Position numbers and translations under genes: made by a program. Positions 1 through 7,608 of a stretch of 35,612 nt of DNA are shown one piece after another (within the stretch, counting starts at the first letter, position 1; each line of letters starts with the position of its first letter). A model generated the notes under the pieces. It was given only the letters and a program-made list of their open reading frames with translations, ran no database searches and was not told the DNA's origin. This DNA comes from Nitrososphaerota archaeon (GTDB lineage Archaea > Thermoproteota > Nitrososphaeria > Nitrososphaerales > CADDZS01): positions 1 through 35,612 of the forward strand of contig JABDCJ010000025.1 of assembly GCA_013288145.1 (NCBI GenBank), read 5' to 3'.

Positions 1-130
1 AAGCAAGCAATGCGCTGTTGAGATGAGAGAATCTCAGCTGAACGGATTTAGTATCAATTTTGGAAAGCACGTATATACATCCCCTTGTTTTGACTTTCTG
101 AACATAAACACAAAAAGGCGTTTACAAGAA

Positions 131-1720
131 ATGACACAAGAACAAGTCCAGATTCACAGGCACGTCAGCAGCAGTGCAGAGTATTATGCGCCATGCTTCA
201 CTTGCGAGAAGGAAGTGCCAGGTCTCTACCCGTTCACACGCGGAATCTATCCTGAAATGTTCCGCGAGCGACTTTGGACGATGAGGCAGTACTCTGGATT
301 TGGGACAGCTGAAGACACTAACAAGCGTTTCAAGTATCTACTCAATCTAGGGCAGACGGGTTTGAGCGTAGCCTTCGATCTGCCAACTCAACTAGGTTTG
401 GATTCAGACAGCGAAAGATCTGAGGGCGAGGTGGGCAAGGTCGGCGTTGCAATAAGTACGCTCGATAACATGCGGACGCTTGTATCAGACATTCCCGTGG
501 AGAAAGTCTCGACCAGCATGACGATTAACGCAACTGCCTCGACGATGTTAGCAATGTATGTCGCGGCTGCCGAGTCTAAGGGGATCTCGAGAGAAGATCT
601 CAGAGGTACGACGCAAAATGATATTCTCAAAGAGTACGCGGCTAGAAACACTTTCATCTACCCTCCCGACAGCTCATTTGACCTTAGTATTGACCTGATA
701 ACATTCTGTTCAAAAGAGATGCCAAAGTGGCATCCGATCAGCATTTCCGGTTATCACATGCGAGAGGCTGGAGCGAACGCAGTTCAAGAGCTCGCATTTA
801 CTTTTGCCGATGCAATCGAATACGTGAAGGCTGTAGTGAACAGGGGATATAATATCGACAGTTTTTGCGATCAGCTATCGTTCTTTTTTGCATGTCGAAA
901 CGACTTTTTCGAGGAAATTGCCAAGTTTAGAGCAGCTCGAAGGATATGGAGCAAAATTGTCCGCGAGAGATTCAACTCCCGGAATGAAAACTCCATGAAG
1001 CTGAAATTTCATGCGCAAACAAGCGGCGAGACGTTAACAGCGCAGCAACCGCAAAACAATATCGTGCGAGTCTCCGTACAAGCACTTGCCGCGGTTCTGG
1101 GCGGTGCTCAATCCTTGCACACAAATTCCTATGATGAGGCACTTGGACTTCCGTCCGAAGAATCGGTAACAATTGCTCTTAGGACCCAGCAGATCGTAGC
1201 GGAAGAAAGCGGCGTTATCGGGACTGCCGATCCTCTTGGCGGCTCTTTTTATCTGGAGACTCTAACCGAAGAAATCGAAGGCCGTGCAATGGAGGAATTA
1301 GATAGGATAGAGCGGTTAGGCGGAGCGCTTGAAGCTATCAAGACAGGCTATGTTCAAAGAGAAATTCAGAACAGCGCCTACGAGTATCAAAAGGCGGTAG
1401 ATGAAAAAAGAAGAGTCGTTGTTGGCGTGAACCTGTTTGAAAGTGATCAGAAAGAACAATTGAAGGTTCTTTCAATTCCGAAAGAGTCCGTCGAGAGACA
1501 GTTAAGACACCTGCGAGAGCACAGAAGAAAGCGCGACAAGGTCGCGTGGGAAAAGGCCATTGCCAGATTGCTCGACCACGCTTCACGAAAAAATCGTGAA
1601 ATTGAAGACAATCTGGTCCCGCTTATCATTGACGCATCCAAAAAGGGTGCTACTACCGGTGAAATAAGTGGCGCGCTGCGCGAAGCCTTCGGTGAATACC
1701 GACAGCGAAATGTCATCTAA
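131..1720 (+). CDS. mcmA: Methylmalonyl-CoA mutase, large (catalytic) subunit
   Basis: Interconverts (R)-methylmalonyl-CoA and succinyl-CoA with adenosylcobalamin. The protein has the TIM-barrel substrate domain but no C-terminal B12 domain, so it should need a separate small subunit, which is not in this window. Counting from an upstream in-frame ATG at 23, Tyr90 (RQYSGFGT), Arg208 (AARNTFIYPP) and His245 (ISGYHMREAG) match Tyr89, Arg207 and His244 of the Propionibacterium enzyme. Isobutyryl-CoA mutases change the first two, so substrate specificity is well supported. I prefer the ATG at 131 because the preceding 36 residues do not look like the family and TATA-like stretches lie at 72-77 and 101-110. 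The frame is open to the window edge, so a longer form cannot be excluded. In this lineage the enzyme could serve the 3-hydroxypropionate/4-hydroxybutyrate cycle or propionate metabolism; the window does not decide. Confidence 0.93.
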   Translation: MTQEQVQIHRHVSSSAEYYAPCFTCEKEVPGLYPFTRGIYPEMFRERLWTMRQYSGFGTAEDTNKRFKYLLNLGQTGLSVAFDLPTQLGLDSDSERSEGEVGKVGVAISTLDNMRTLVSDIPVEKVSTSMTINATASTMLAMYVAAAESKGISREDLRGTTQNDILKEYAARNTFIYPPDSSFDLSIDLITFCSKEMPKWHPISISGYHMREAGANAVQELAFTFADAIEYVKAVVNRGYNIDSFCDQLSFFFACRNDFFEEIAKFRAARRIWSKIVRERFNSRNENSMKLKFHAQTSGETLTAQQPQNNIVRVSVQALAAVLGGAQSLHTNSYDEALGLPSEESVTIALRTQQIVAEESGVIGTADPLGGSFYLETLTEEIEGRAMEELDRIERLGGALEAIKTGYVQREIQNSAYEYQKAVDEKRRVVVGVNLFESDQKEQLKVLSIPKESVERQLRHLREHRRKRDKVAWEKAIARLLDHASRKNREIEDNLVPLIIDASKKGATTGEISGALREAFGEYRQRNVI

Positions 1721-1804
1721 AGAATATAGCAATCCGAGAGCAAAGGTCATTGTTCGCATGTGTCACATTGGGTAATCAATGAATCACCGGCCAGCAGGTA
1801 GAAT

Positions 1805-1813
1805 GATTTATAC
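1805..1813 (+). promoter_or_regulatory. TATA-like box in the mutase-hydrolase gap
   Basis: GATTTATAC is the best TATA-like match in the 196-base gap. A transcript starting about 25 bases downstream would begin just before an ATG at 1843 that opens an 18-codon frame (17 residues) ending at 1896, upstream of the hydrolase GTG at 1917. Whether this box serves the hydrolase, the short frame or both is not clear. Confidence 0.4.
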
Positions 1814-1916
1814 CCACGCCTCACATACGATAGCGGCACGTTATGTTACTGGATCATTTCATTAAAGATCCTTCTCTAGTATCTTCAGAACTGTAATTTG
1901 GGTGCAATAGCAAGTC

Positions 1917-2687
1917 GTGTCAAATGTCACCCAATTGCTGTTGAAAGGGTCGAACGTTGCTTACGACGAAATTGGTATGGGAAAACCAATTGTTTTTGTT
2001 CACGGTGCTTGCGAAAATTCTTCGTTTTGGAATCACCAACGGATACTCTCGGATCGATTCAAAATCATAACCATTGATCTCCCGGGTCACGGAAAATCCT
2101 CACCGCTTTCTCGCGAAATTGAAATTAGAAACTATTCCGACATTGTATCCGAGTTTCTTTCGAGGACCTGCAAAGAGCCACCGATTCTGGTCGGACACTC
2201 CATGGGCGGGGCGATTACACTTTTGAATGCGATAGAGCATTCCAATTCGCTGAAGGGCGTCGTACTAGTTTGCTCCGGTGCGAAATTAGGCGTGCTCCCC
2301 TCGATTCGTGAAGGATTGAGATCGCGATTTGAAGAAACTGTAAAGGCTGTAGTTGGGCCGAGACAATTTTCATCAAAGACGAATTTGGAAACTATTCGGT
2401 TCGTGACAAATGAGATTCTGAAGTGCAACAACGGGATTGCTGCCAGTGATTATGAAGCCTGCAACAGCTTCGACGTCAGGCAAAAGCTCCAATCGATCCA
2501 AATTCCGGTTTTGATAATTGCCGGCGAGGAAGACAAGATGACTCCTGCAACTTGGTCATCGTATCTAAAGGAAAATATTCCAAAGTCTAAACTCATCGTG
2601 ATGAGGGACGCCTCGCACCTTCCAATGCTGGAAAGGCCGGCCGAATTCAATCGCCACCTTATCGAATTTGTTTCATCCATCAACTAG
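1917..2687 (+). CDS. Alpha/beta hydrolase
   Basis: A 256-residue single-domain alpha/beta-hydrolase. The oxyanion-hole region is VHGACE (residues 28-33), the nucleophile elbow GHSMGG places Ser95, the acid is Asp206 in GEEDKMTP and the base is His234 in DASHLPM, so the triad is complete. No signal peptide or membrane segment is seen, so it is probably cytoplasmic. Esterase, lactonase, C-C hydrolase and haloperoxidase-like proteins share this fold, and the substrate cannot be read from the sequence. It starts with GTG and follows the mutase gene on the same strand after 196 bases, with a TATA-like box in between. Confidence 0.88.
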   Translation: MSNVTQLLLKGSNVAYDEIGMGKPIVFVHGACENSSFWNHQRILSDRFKIITIDLPGHGKSSPLSREIEIRNYSDIVSEFLSRTCKEPPILVGHSMGGAITLLNAIEHSNSLKGVVLVCSGAKLGVLPSIREGLRSRFEETVKAVVGPRQFSSKTNLETIRFVTNEILKCNNGIAASDYEACNSFDVRQKLQSIQIPVLIIAGEEDKMTPATWSSYLKENIPKSKLIVMRDASHLPMLERPAEFNRHLIEFVSSIN

Positions 2688-2753
2688 GAAAACGTCCTCT
2701 GCCGCTTCGTTTTGATTAACAAAGAAAGTCTCAGATCGAGCTGATCGTATTCA

Positions 2754-3281
2754 TTGGATTCTCCGACGCCTAATCTTCCAGACGTTCAAATTGAAAGGGA
2801 GGCAAAGGTGCATCTCTACCCTTTTTCAGATTACTTTCAGGGATTTGAAAAAGTACCAATAGTCCAGAGACTGTTCGGGGACAAGACTGCACAGGTCCTT
2901 AGAAATCTGAAAGTCGAGTTCTATTCTGCAAAGTTCGGCTACATGGCGGTTAGTGACGAGGATGGACATTTATTGATCAGCGCCTACCACCTTCGAACAG
3001 CAGACCCAGCGATTATCTACCTCGACGTCGTCCATGAGCTCCACCATGTCAAACAGTTCATGGAGGGAAAAGAGCTATTCTTGAATGATTTTGAATACGT
3101 CGACAGTCCAATCGAGATAGAAGCCTATCTCGGAACGGTCGACGAGGCTAGGCGGATTGGATTTTCGGACGACCAGATTGTCGAGTATTTGAAAATAGAG
3201 TGGATTACAGACGAACAGATGAAACGCTTAATCCAGCACATGGGCCTTCGAAAAGCCGAGGAAGGCTCCGTAACTTCTTAG
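2754..3281 (+). CDS. Small HExxH putative metallopeptidase
   Basis: A 175-residue protein with no family I can name. Its landmark is VVHELHHVKQF, with His94, Glu95 and His98 forming an HExxH zinc-binding motif. A downstream helix, SPIEIEAYLGTVDEA (residues 118-132), offers Glu121 or Glu123 as third ligand, an arrangement like SprT or gluzincin-type minimal peptidases. There is no signal peptide. It starts with TTG. Its stop overlaps the stop of the convergent VOC gene by 4 bases. Peptidase activity is an inference from the motif only. Confidence 0.72.
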   Translation: MDSPTPNLPDVQIEREAKVHLYPFSDYFQGFEKVPIVQRLFGDKTAQVLRNLKVEFYSAKFGYMAVSDEDGHLLISAYHLRTADPAIIYLDVVHELHHVKQFMEGKELFLNDFEYVDSPIEIEAYLGTVDEARRIGFSDDQIVEYLKIEWITDEQMKRLIQHMGLRKAEEGSVTS

Positions 3282-3616
3282 GACAGCCAGAATACGTTTC
3301 CGTCCAGGTCAGCAAACATCGCGTAAGCTCCCCAGCCTTCGTCCTTGGGCTTCACGGTGAACTTTACTCCTTTCTTTGAGAGTTCCTTGTACGTCTTATC
3401 CAAATCATCTGTCGTAAAGGAGATTCCGGTATTTCCTTTTTCCAGGGGCTTTGTCTTGCAAAGATGAATCTCGGGTCCGCGAACTCCCTTTGGTACAACT
3501 GTAACCCAGTGTTCCATAGTGCTTTTGATCTCAAACCCAAGTTTGGTCTTGTACCAGTTTGCCGCTTTTTTCTCGTCTCTAACAACCACAGCTATTGAAC
3601 CCATTTTTTTAATCAT
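3278..3616 (-). CDS. VOC-fold (glyoxalase/bleomycin resistance-like) protein
   Basis: A single vicinal-oxygen-chelate domain of about 112 residues beginning MIKKMGSIAVVVRDEKKAAN, followed by WYKTKLGFE, then the second half with GISFTTDDLDKTY and ending in FADLDGNVFWLS, all typical of one VOC module. VOC proteins often dimerise and bind a metal; the substrate cannot be assigned. An in-frame ATG at 3649 would add 11 residues (MLAIGRTGLFN), but the chosen start at 3616 fits the family better. It lies 84 bases downstream of citrate synthase on the same strand, with a weak TATA-like stretch near 3672-3683, so it may be transcribed alone or by readthrough. Confidence 0.8.
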   Translation of the reverse strand: MIKKMGSIAVVVRDEKKAANWYKTKLGFEIKSTMEHWVTVVPKGVRGPEIHLCKTKPLEKGNTGISFTTDDLDKTYKELSKKGVKFTVKPKDEGWGAYAMFADLDGNVFWLS

Positions 3617-3699
3617 GTTAAACAATCCAGTTCGTCCAATTGCCAGCATATGTCATTTGCTATGGTGTATGTTCGTAATTAGAGCAGTATGGCCTTGTG

Positions 3700-4974
3700 T
3701 CAGGGAGGTACGTGTCTTTCCGGATAGCCTTCGTATATCTGACGCGGCCTTGCGATCTTTTGCTCCGGATCAAGAAGGAGCTCCTTCCATTGCGCTAGCC
3801 AGCCTGACATTCTCGGAATGGCAAAAAGTACGGTGAATATGTCCATCGGAAACCCCATCGCCTGATAGATCAAGACGGAGTAAAAGTCGACATTTGGATA
3901 GAGCTTGCGCTTTATGAAATAATCATCAGAAAGCGCTACGTTCTCGAGTTCAAGTGCAATATCGAGTAGTCTATTTCGTCCGGTTACTTCGAAAACTTCT
4001 TCTGCGATTTGCTTGATTATTTTGGCTCTCGGGTCGTAATTTTTGTAAATCCGATGTCCGAACCCCATAAGCAATCGATTTCCTTCCTTTACCTGCCTGA
4101 TGATTTCTGCCACCTTTTCTTTGGAACCGATCTCCTCCAACATTTTCACTACTTCTTCATTTGCGCCACCGTGCAGCGGCCCGTACAAAGCAGCAGTAGC
4201 CGCAGCCCCGGCACTGTAAGGATCGGCGTGTGAGCTTCCCACGATCCTCATTGCTGTAGAACTGCAATTTTGCTCGTGATCAGCGTGCAGAATGAACAGG
4301 ATATCCAGCGCCTTTGCAAGAACGGGATTTGGCTCATATGAGGAAGTAGATGGTGGCCTGTACATCATCGAAAGAAAATTCTCCGTGTAAGTTAGGTCAT
4401 TGCTCGGGTAGATGTAGGCCATTCCCTGTGAATGCCTGTAAGCAAATGCGGCAAGAGTTGGAATCTTGCCAATCAACCGGTAAATTTGAAGCTCGCGAGA
4501 TTTTTCATCAAAGATGTTTTTCGCGTTGGGATAGAAAGTTGAAAGAGCGGCAATTGTAGTTACGAGCATTCCCATAGGATGAGCATCATAATGGAATCCA
4601 TCCATGAACTTCTTCACGTTTTCATGAACCATCGTGTGATACGTGATGTTGTGAACCCAATCTTTTAGCTCGTTATCCGACGGGAGCTCTCCATAAATCA
4701 AGAGATAAGCCACTTCAAGGTACTTTTTCCGTTCCGCAAGCTCATCGATTGGATATCCTCTATAGCGGAGGATACCCTTGTCTCCATCGATGAATGTGAC
4801 CTTGCTTTTGCAGGACGCTGTATTCATGTACGCGGGATCGTAGGCTAAAAGGCCGAAATCATCATCGTTCACTTTTATATGCCTAAATTCCGCCGAGCGA
4901 ATTGCTCCTTCACTGATTGGGATCTCATACTCCTTTCCCGTTCGATTGTCTCTCACCGTAAGCGAGTCAGTCAT
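3700..4974 (-). CDS. gltA: Citrate synthase
   Basis: Condenses oxaloacetate and acetyl-CoA to citrate in the cytoplasm. At 424 residues it belongs to the larger citrate synthases that carry an extra N-terminal beta-rich segment (residues 1-60, up to NTASCKSKVTFIDG). The catalytic residues are His268 in YGPLHGGANEE, His307 in GFGHRIYKNYDPRA and Asp363 in PNVDFYSVLIYQ. The C-terminus reaches ERHVPP as usual. The ATG start has a TATA-like TTAAAA (minus strand, 5006-5011) about 32 bases upstream. With aconitase at 7.6 kb it supplies the first steps of the TCA cycle. Confidence 0.96.
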   Translation of the reverse strand: MTDSLTVRDNRTGKEYEIPISEGAIRSAEFRHIKVNDDDFGLLAYDPAYMNTASCKSKVTFIDGDKGILRYRGYPIDELAERKKYLEVAYLLIYGELPSDNELKDWVHNITYHTMVHENVKKFMDGFHYDAHPMGMLVTTIAALSTFYPNAKNIFDEKSRELQIYRLIGKIPTLAAFAYRHSQGMAYIYPSNDLTYTENFLSMMYRPPSTSSYEPNPVLAKALDILFILHADHEQNCSSTAMRIVGSSHADPYSAGAAATAALYGPLHGGANEEVVKMLEEIGSKEKVAEIIRQVKEGNRLLMGFGHRIYKNYDPRAKIIKQIAEEVFEVTGRNRLLDIALELENVALSDDYFIKRKLYPNVDFYSVLIYQAMGFPMDIFTVLFAIPRMSGWLAQWKELLLDPEQKIARPRQIYEGYPERHVPP

Positions 4975-5419
4975 GGGCTATTTCCTTTCCATGCTACAGA
5001 TTGAATTTTAATCGAAATCACGGATAAAAGAAGTTAGGTTATGGAATTCATCTTCAAAAGTGCAAGAAAATGAGAATTTCGGTCGATTATCTCTTACAGC
5101 ATAAAGAATCTACCTTATCACTCGAAGTCGCCATGTGTGTCAGATTCGATAGAGACCCCCTCTAAAAATCTCTTCAAAAGTTGGAAGGTTCTTGGAGATA
5201 GATAGCTATGAGAGCTTGCATGATCTCCTGTCCCCCAATCGTGTTTCAATTGGTTGTGGAGAATCAAGATGAAATTTAACGCGACTCTAGAACCGGATGA
5301 TTCATCTAAAGGCCTTTTTTCCGCAGCTCTTTTTGAATGCTATTTGCAATTGTGTATCCCGGATTTTGTTAATTAATGGGGACTCCCTTCAGGCATCGCA
5401 AAGTCGAGATTGCGCAAAG
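4975..5419. other. 445-base intergenic region between citrate synthase and a glutaredoxin-like gene
   Basis: I see no convincing gene, tRNA or terminator here. The left end holds the citrate synthase promoter (TTAAAA on the minus strand at 5006-5011). An 11-base direct repeat TCTTCAAAAGT occurs at 5051-5061 and again at 5171-5181, exactly 120 bases apart, with no extended similarity around it. A plus-strand frame at 5297-5608 runs antisense through the glutaredoxin-like gene and is not believed. Confidence 0.5.
5006..5011 (-). promoter_or_regulatory. TATA-like box for citrate synthase
   Basis: Reads TTAAAA on the minus strand, inside GATTAAAATTC, and lies 32-37 bases upstream of the citrate synthase ATG. 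That spacing fits an archaeal promoter with a very short leader. Confidence 0.5.
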
Positions 5420-5674
5420 TTAGGCAAAGATATCATCCAGTTTTGTTTCAATGTCCCCGGGCTTTTCGATATCAGTCGCTTGAAATACGATCTTCCCATC
5501 AAGCTCCACGACAGGGATCAAAAGAAAGTATTTTTCAAAGATAATGCTGTCTCGTGCTATATCAAACTCCTGCAGTTTGAAGTTATCTTGCATAGAAAGC
5601 TCTCTTAATTTCAGTAGTGCGCTCTCACAAAGATGGCATCCCTCTTTTGAGTAAAGAATAACGCGGTGCAACAA
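5420..5674 (-). CDS. Glutaredoxin/thioredoxin-fold protein (CHLC)
   Basis: An 84-residue protein beginning [20 protein letters not shown], so the redox-active CxxC is CHLC at residues 13-16. It continues with a thioredoxin-fold core and the cis-proline segment [13 protein letters not shown]. This is the DUF836/glutaredoxin-like type, probably a small thiol-disulphide oxidoreductase or a thiol carrier. It starts with TTG at 5674, where the next codon is also TTG. It is divergent from ilvD and appears to share a TTTAAA box with it. Confidence 0.82.
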   Translation of the reverse strand: MLHRVILYSKEGCHLCESALLKLRELSMQDNFKLQEFDIARDSIIFEKYFLLIPVVELDGKIVFQATDIEKPGDIETKLDDIFA

Positions 5675-5704
5675 TTGCTGGACAACAATGAACGTGCAAA
5701 CTTC

Positions 5705-5710
5705 TTTAAA
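5705..5710. promoter_or_regulatory. Palindromic TATA-like box shared by divergent glutaredoxin-like and ilvD genes
   Basis: TTTAAA reads the same on both strands, within CTTTAAACTATA on the plus strand. It is about 33 bases from the TTG start of the leftward glutaredoxin-like gene and about 40 bases from the GTG at 5748, my preferred ilvD start. One element could serve both genes with short leaders. Confidence 0.5.
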
Positions 5711-5747
5711 CTATAGGCATTTCAAAAGTCGTCGGAACGCGGAAAAA

Positions 5748-7457
5748 GTGCCATCGAAGCAGACCTCAGCTCAAAAACAGTTAACGAATCTTCACAGCGT
5801 CGGAGTATTGCAAGGGCCAAAGAATGCTCCCCACCGTGCGTACTACAAAGCGATGGGATTGGGTGATTCTGATCTTGCAAAGCCGTTGATCGGCGTCGCA
5901 AACACTTGGAATGAAGCAACGCCATGTAACGTGCACTTGAACTTGTTAGCAAACAAGGCATCCGAGGGAATAGTTTCCGGCGGCGGAACACCCAGACAAT
6001 TTGTAACCATTGCCGTGAGCGACGGTATTGCCATGGGAACTGAGGGAATGAAGGCTTCTCTTGTTAGCAGAGAAATCATAGCAGATTCGGTTGAATTGAT
6101 GATCCGTGCTCATGAGTACGATGGGTTCGTCGGGATCGCAGGTTGCGACAAGAGCCTCCCGGGAATAATGCTCGCAATGTCACGCTTGAATCGCCCTTCT
6201 GCATTTGTTTATGGCGGCACAATAATGCCCGGAGTGGTCGACGGAAAGGATGTAACGATCCAGGATGTATTCGAGGCGGTTGGCGCTTTTGAGAGCGGGC
6301 GAATTTCTGCTGAAGATCTAAAAAATGTAGAGGATGCATCCTGCCCAGGTGCTGGATCTTGCGGCGGACTATATACCGCTAACACAATGGCTTGTTTGAG
6401 CGAAGCGCTCGGCCTTGCGCTACCTGGTAGCGCGACTCCTCCGGCGGTGGATGGACGACGTTCACAGTTTGTTTTTGAAACGGGACAGGTCGTTCTCAAA
6501 GCGCTTGAGAACGATTTGAAGCCCAGAGATATCCTGACGTTTGAAGCATTCGAGAACGCGATCAGCCTGCTTCAGGCAATCGGTGGATCGACGAACGCCA
6601 TACTGCACCTTATTGCACTAGGACGGGAATCCGGAGTCAAACTAACTCTGGACGATTTTGAAAGGATAAGAAAGAAGGTGCCTCACATCGCCGATCTCCG
6701 TCCCGGAGGGAAGTATGTAATGTTCGACTTGGACAAGGTTGGCGGTGTACCTCTAATCTTGAGTAAACTGATGGACAAAAAAATGATTCACGAAAGCTGT
6801 CTTACGATAACGGGCAAGTCGATAAAGGAAAACATGAAAGCTGCAAGGTTCCTCAAGGTTCAGAATGTTGTCCGATCGGTAGATGATCCAATTCGAAAAA
6901 CCGGAACTGATGTAATCCTTAGGGGGTCGCTCGCTCCCGATGGAGCAGTTGTCAAGATTGCAGGTCTTCAAGTTACAAAATTCAAAGGCAAAGCACGAGT
7001 TTTTGACCGTGAGGAGCTTGCGTTCGATGCTGTTTCCAAGCGAAAGATTACGGCTGGCAATGTCGTAGTAATAAGATATGAAGGACCAAAAGGAGGTCCC
7101 GGAATGCGAGAAATGCTGCAGGTAACAGCTGCTATAGTTGGGCAGGGATTGGGACAGGATGTTACACTCGTTACTGATGGACGATTCTCTGGTGCGACTA
7201 GAGGGTTCATGGTCGGCCATGTTTCCCCGGAGGCGATTGTCGGTGGTCCGATAGCTCTGGTCGAGGATGGCGACGAGATCAACATTGATGCCGACGCGCA
7301 GGCCTTAGATCTCCTTGTGCCGCAGAAAGAACTGGCAAGAAGAAAGAAAGAGTGGAAAGCACCCAAGCCGAATTACGAATGGGGAGCTCTTGCAAAGTAC
7401 GCCAGCCTTGTTGGATCCGCCTCGGAAGGTGCCGTATGCGCCCCGAGGCTCTCTTAG
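5748..7457 (+). CDS. ilvD: Dihydroxyacid dehydratase, [2Fe-2S] type
   Basis: Dehydrates 2,3-dihydroxy-isovalerate and 2,3-dihydroxy-3-methylvalerate in valine, leucine and isoleucine synthesis. The core from [16 protein letters not shown] to the C-terminus is complete. Numbered from an in-frame ATG at 5688, Cys80 (TPCNVHL), Cys153 (GCDKSLPG) and Cys225 (GAGSCGG) supply the cluster. A Cys at the first position marks the oxygen-tolerant [2Fe-2S] group; [4Fe-4S] enzymes of the E. coli type usually have Gly there. The catalytic serine segment is [10 protein letters not shown]. The ATG at 5688 would give an unusual 20-residue extension and lies upstream of where a transcript from the TTTAAA box would begin, so I prefer GTG at 5748 (569 residues). 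Confidence 0.94.
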   Translation: MPSKQTSAQKQLTNLHSVGVLQGPKNAPHRAYYKAMGLGDSDLAKPLIGVANTWNEATPCNVHLNLLANKASEGIVSGGGTPRQFVTIAVSDGIAMGTEGMKASLVSREIIADSVELMIRAHEYDGFVGIAGCDKSLPGIMLAMSRLNRPSAFVYGGTIMPGVVDGKDVTIQDVFEAVGAFESGRISAEDLKNVEDASCPGAGSCGGLYTANTMACLSEALGLALPGSATPPAVDGRRSQFVFETGQVVLKALENDLKPRDILTFEAFENAISLLQAIGGSTNAILHLIALGRESGVKLTLDDFERIRKKVPHIADLRPGGKYVMFDLDKVGGVPLILSKLMDKKMIHESCLTITGKSIKENMKAARFLKVQNVVRSVDDPIRKTGTDVILRGSLAPDGAVVKIAGLQVTKFKGKARVFDREELAFDAVSKRKITAGNVVVIRYEGPKGGPGMREMLQVTAAIVGQGLGQDVTLVTDGRFSGATRGFMVGHVSPEAIVGGPIALVEDGDEINIDADAQALDLLVPQKELARRKKEWKAPKPNYEWGALAKYASLVGSASEGAVCAPRLS

Positions 7458-7566
7458 CTGATCCTAGCTCAATGCGCAAAACGCAGCCAATGGCGTTCTT
7501 GCATTTTGAGCGCGAAAGGACTCTGTTCTACACGGCAAACCCCGCATATCCGGCAACACTGAAATA

Positions 7567-7603
7567 ATTAGACGCGACCAATTTTCCCTTGGTCGTGCCT
7601 AAT
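7567..7603 (+). promoter_or_regulatory. Long inverted repeat abutting the acnA start (operator or terminator)
   Basis: Two 15-base arms (7567-7581 and 7589-7603) match at 13 of 15 positions around a 7-base centre TTTTCCC; the inner CGACCAA/TTGGTCG is perfect. A T-run follows (7603-7607) and the acnA TTG is at 7609. As RNA it would be a strong hairpin ending in U residues, as in a terminator for ilvD. As DNA it is centred 24 bases before the acnA start, where the TATA box of a leaderless archaeal gene would lie, so it could also be a repressor site. The sequence does not choose. Confidence 0.6.
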
Positions 7604-7608
7604 TTTTC

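Noticed and set aside
5051..5181. 11-base direct repeat TCTTCAAAAGT, copies 120 bases apart
   Set aside because: The match is short, lacks flanking similarity and could arise by chance; it does not mark an element.
5297..5608. A 103-codon plus-strand frame before ilvD
   Set aside because: It runs antisense through the glutaredoxin-like gene, whose CxxC and fold are clear, and its product has no recognisable pattern.
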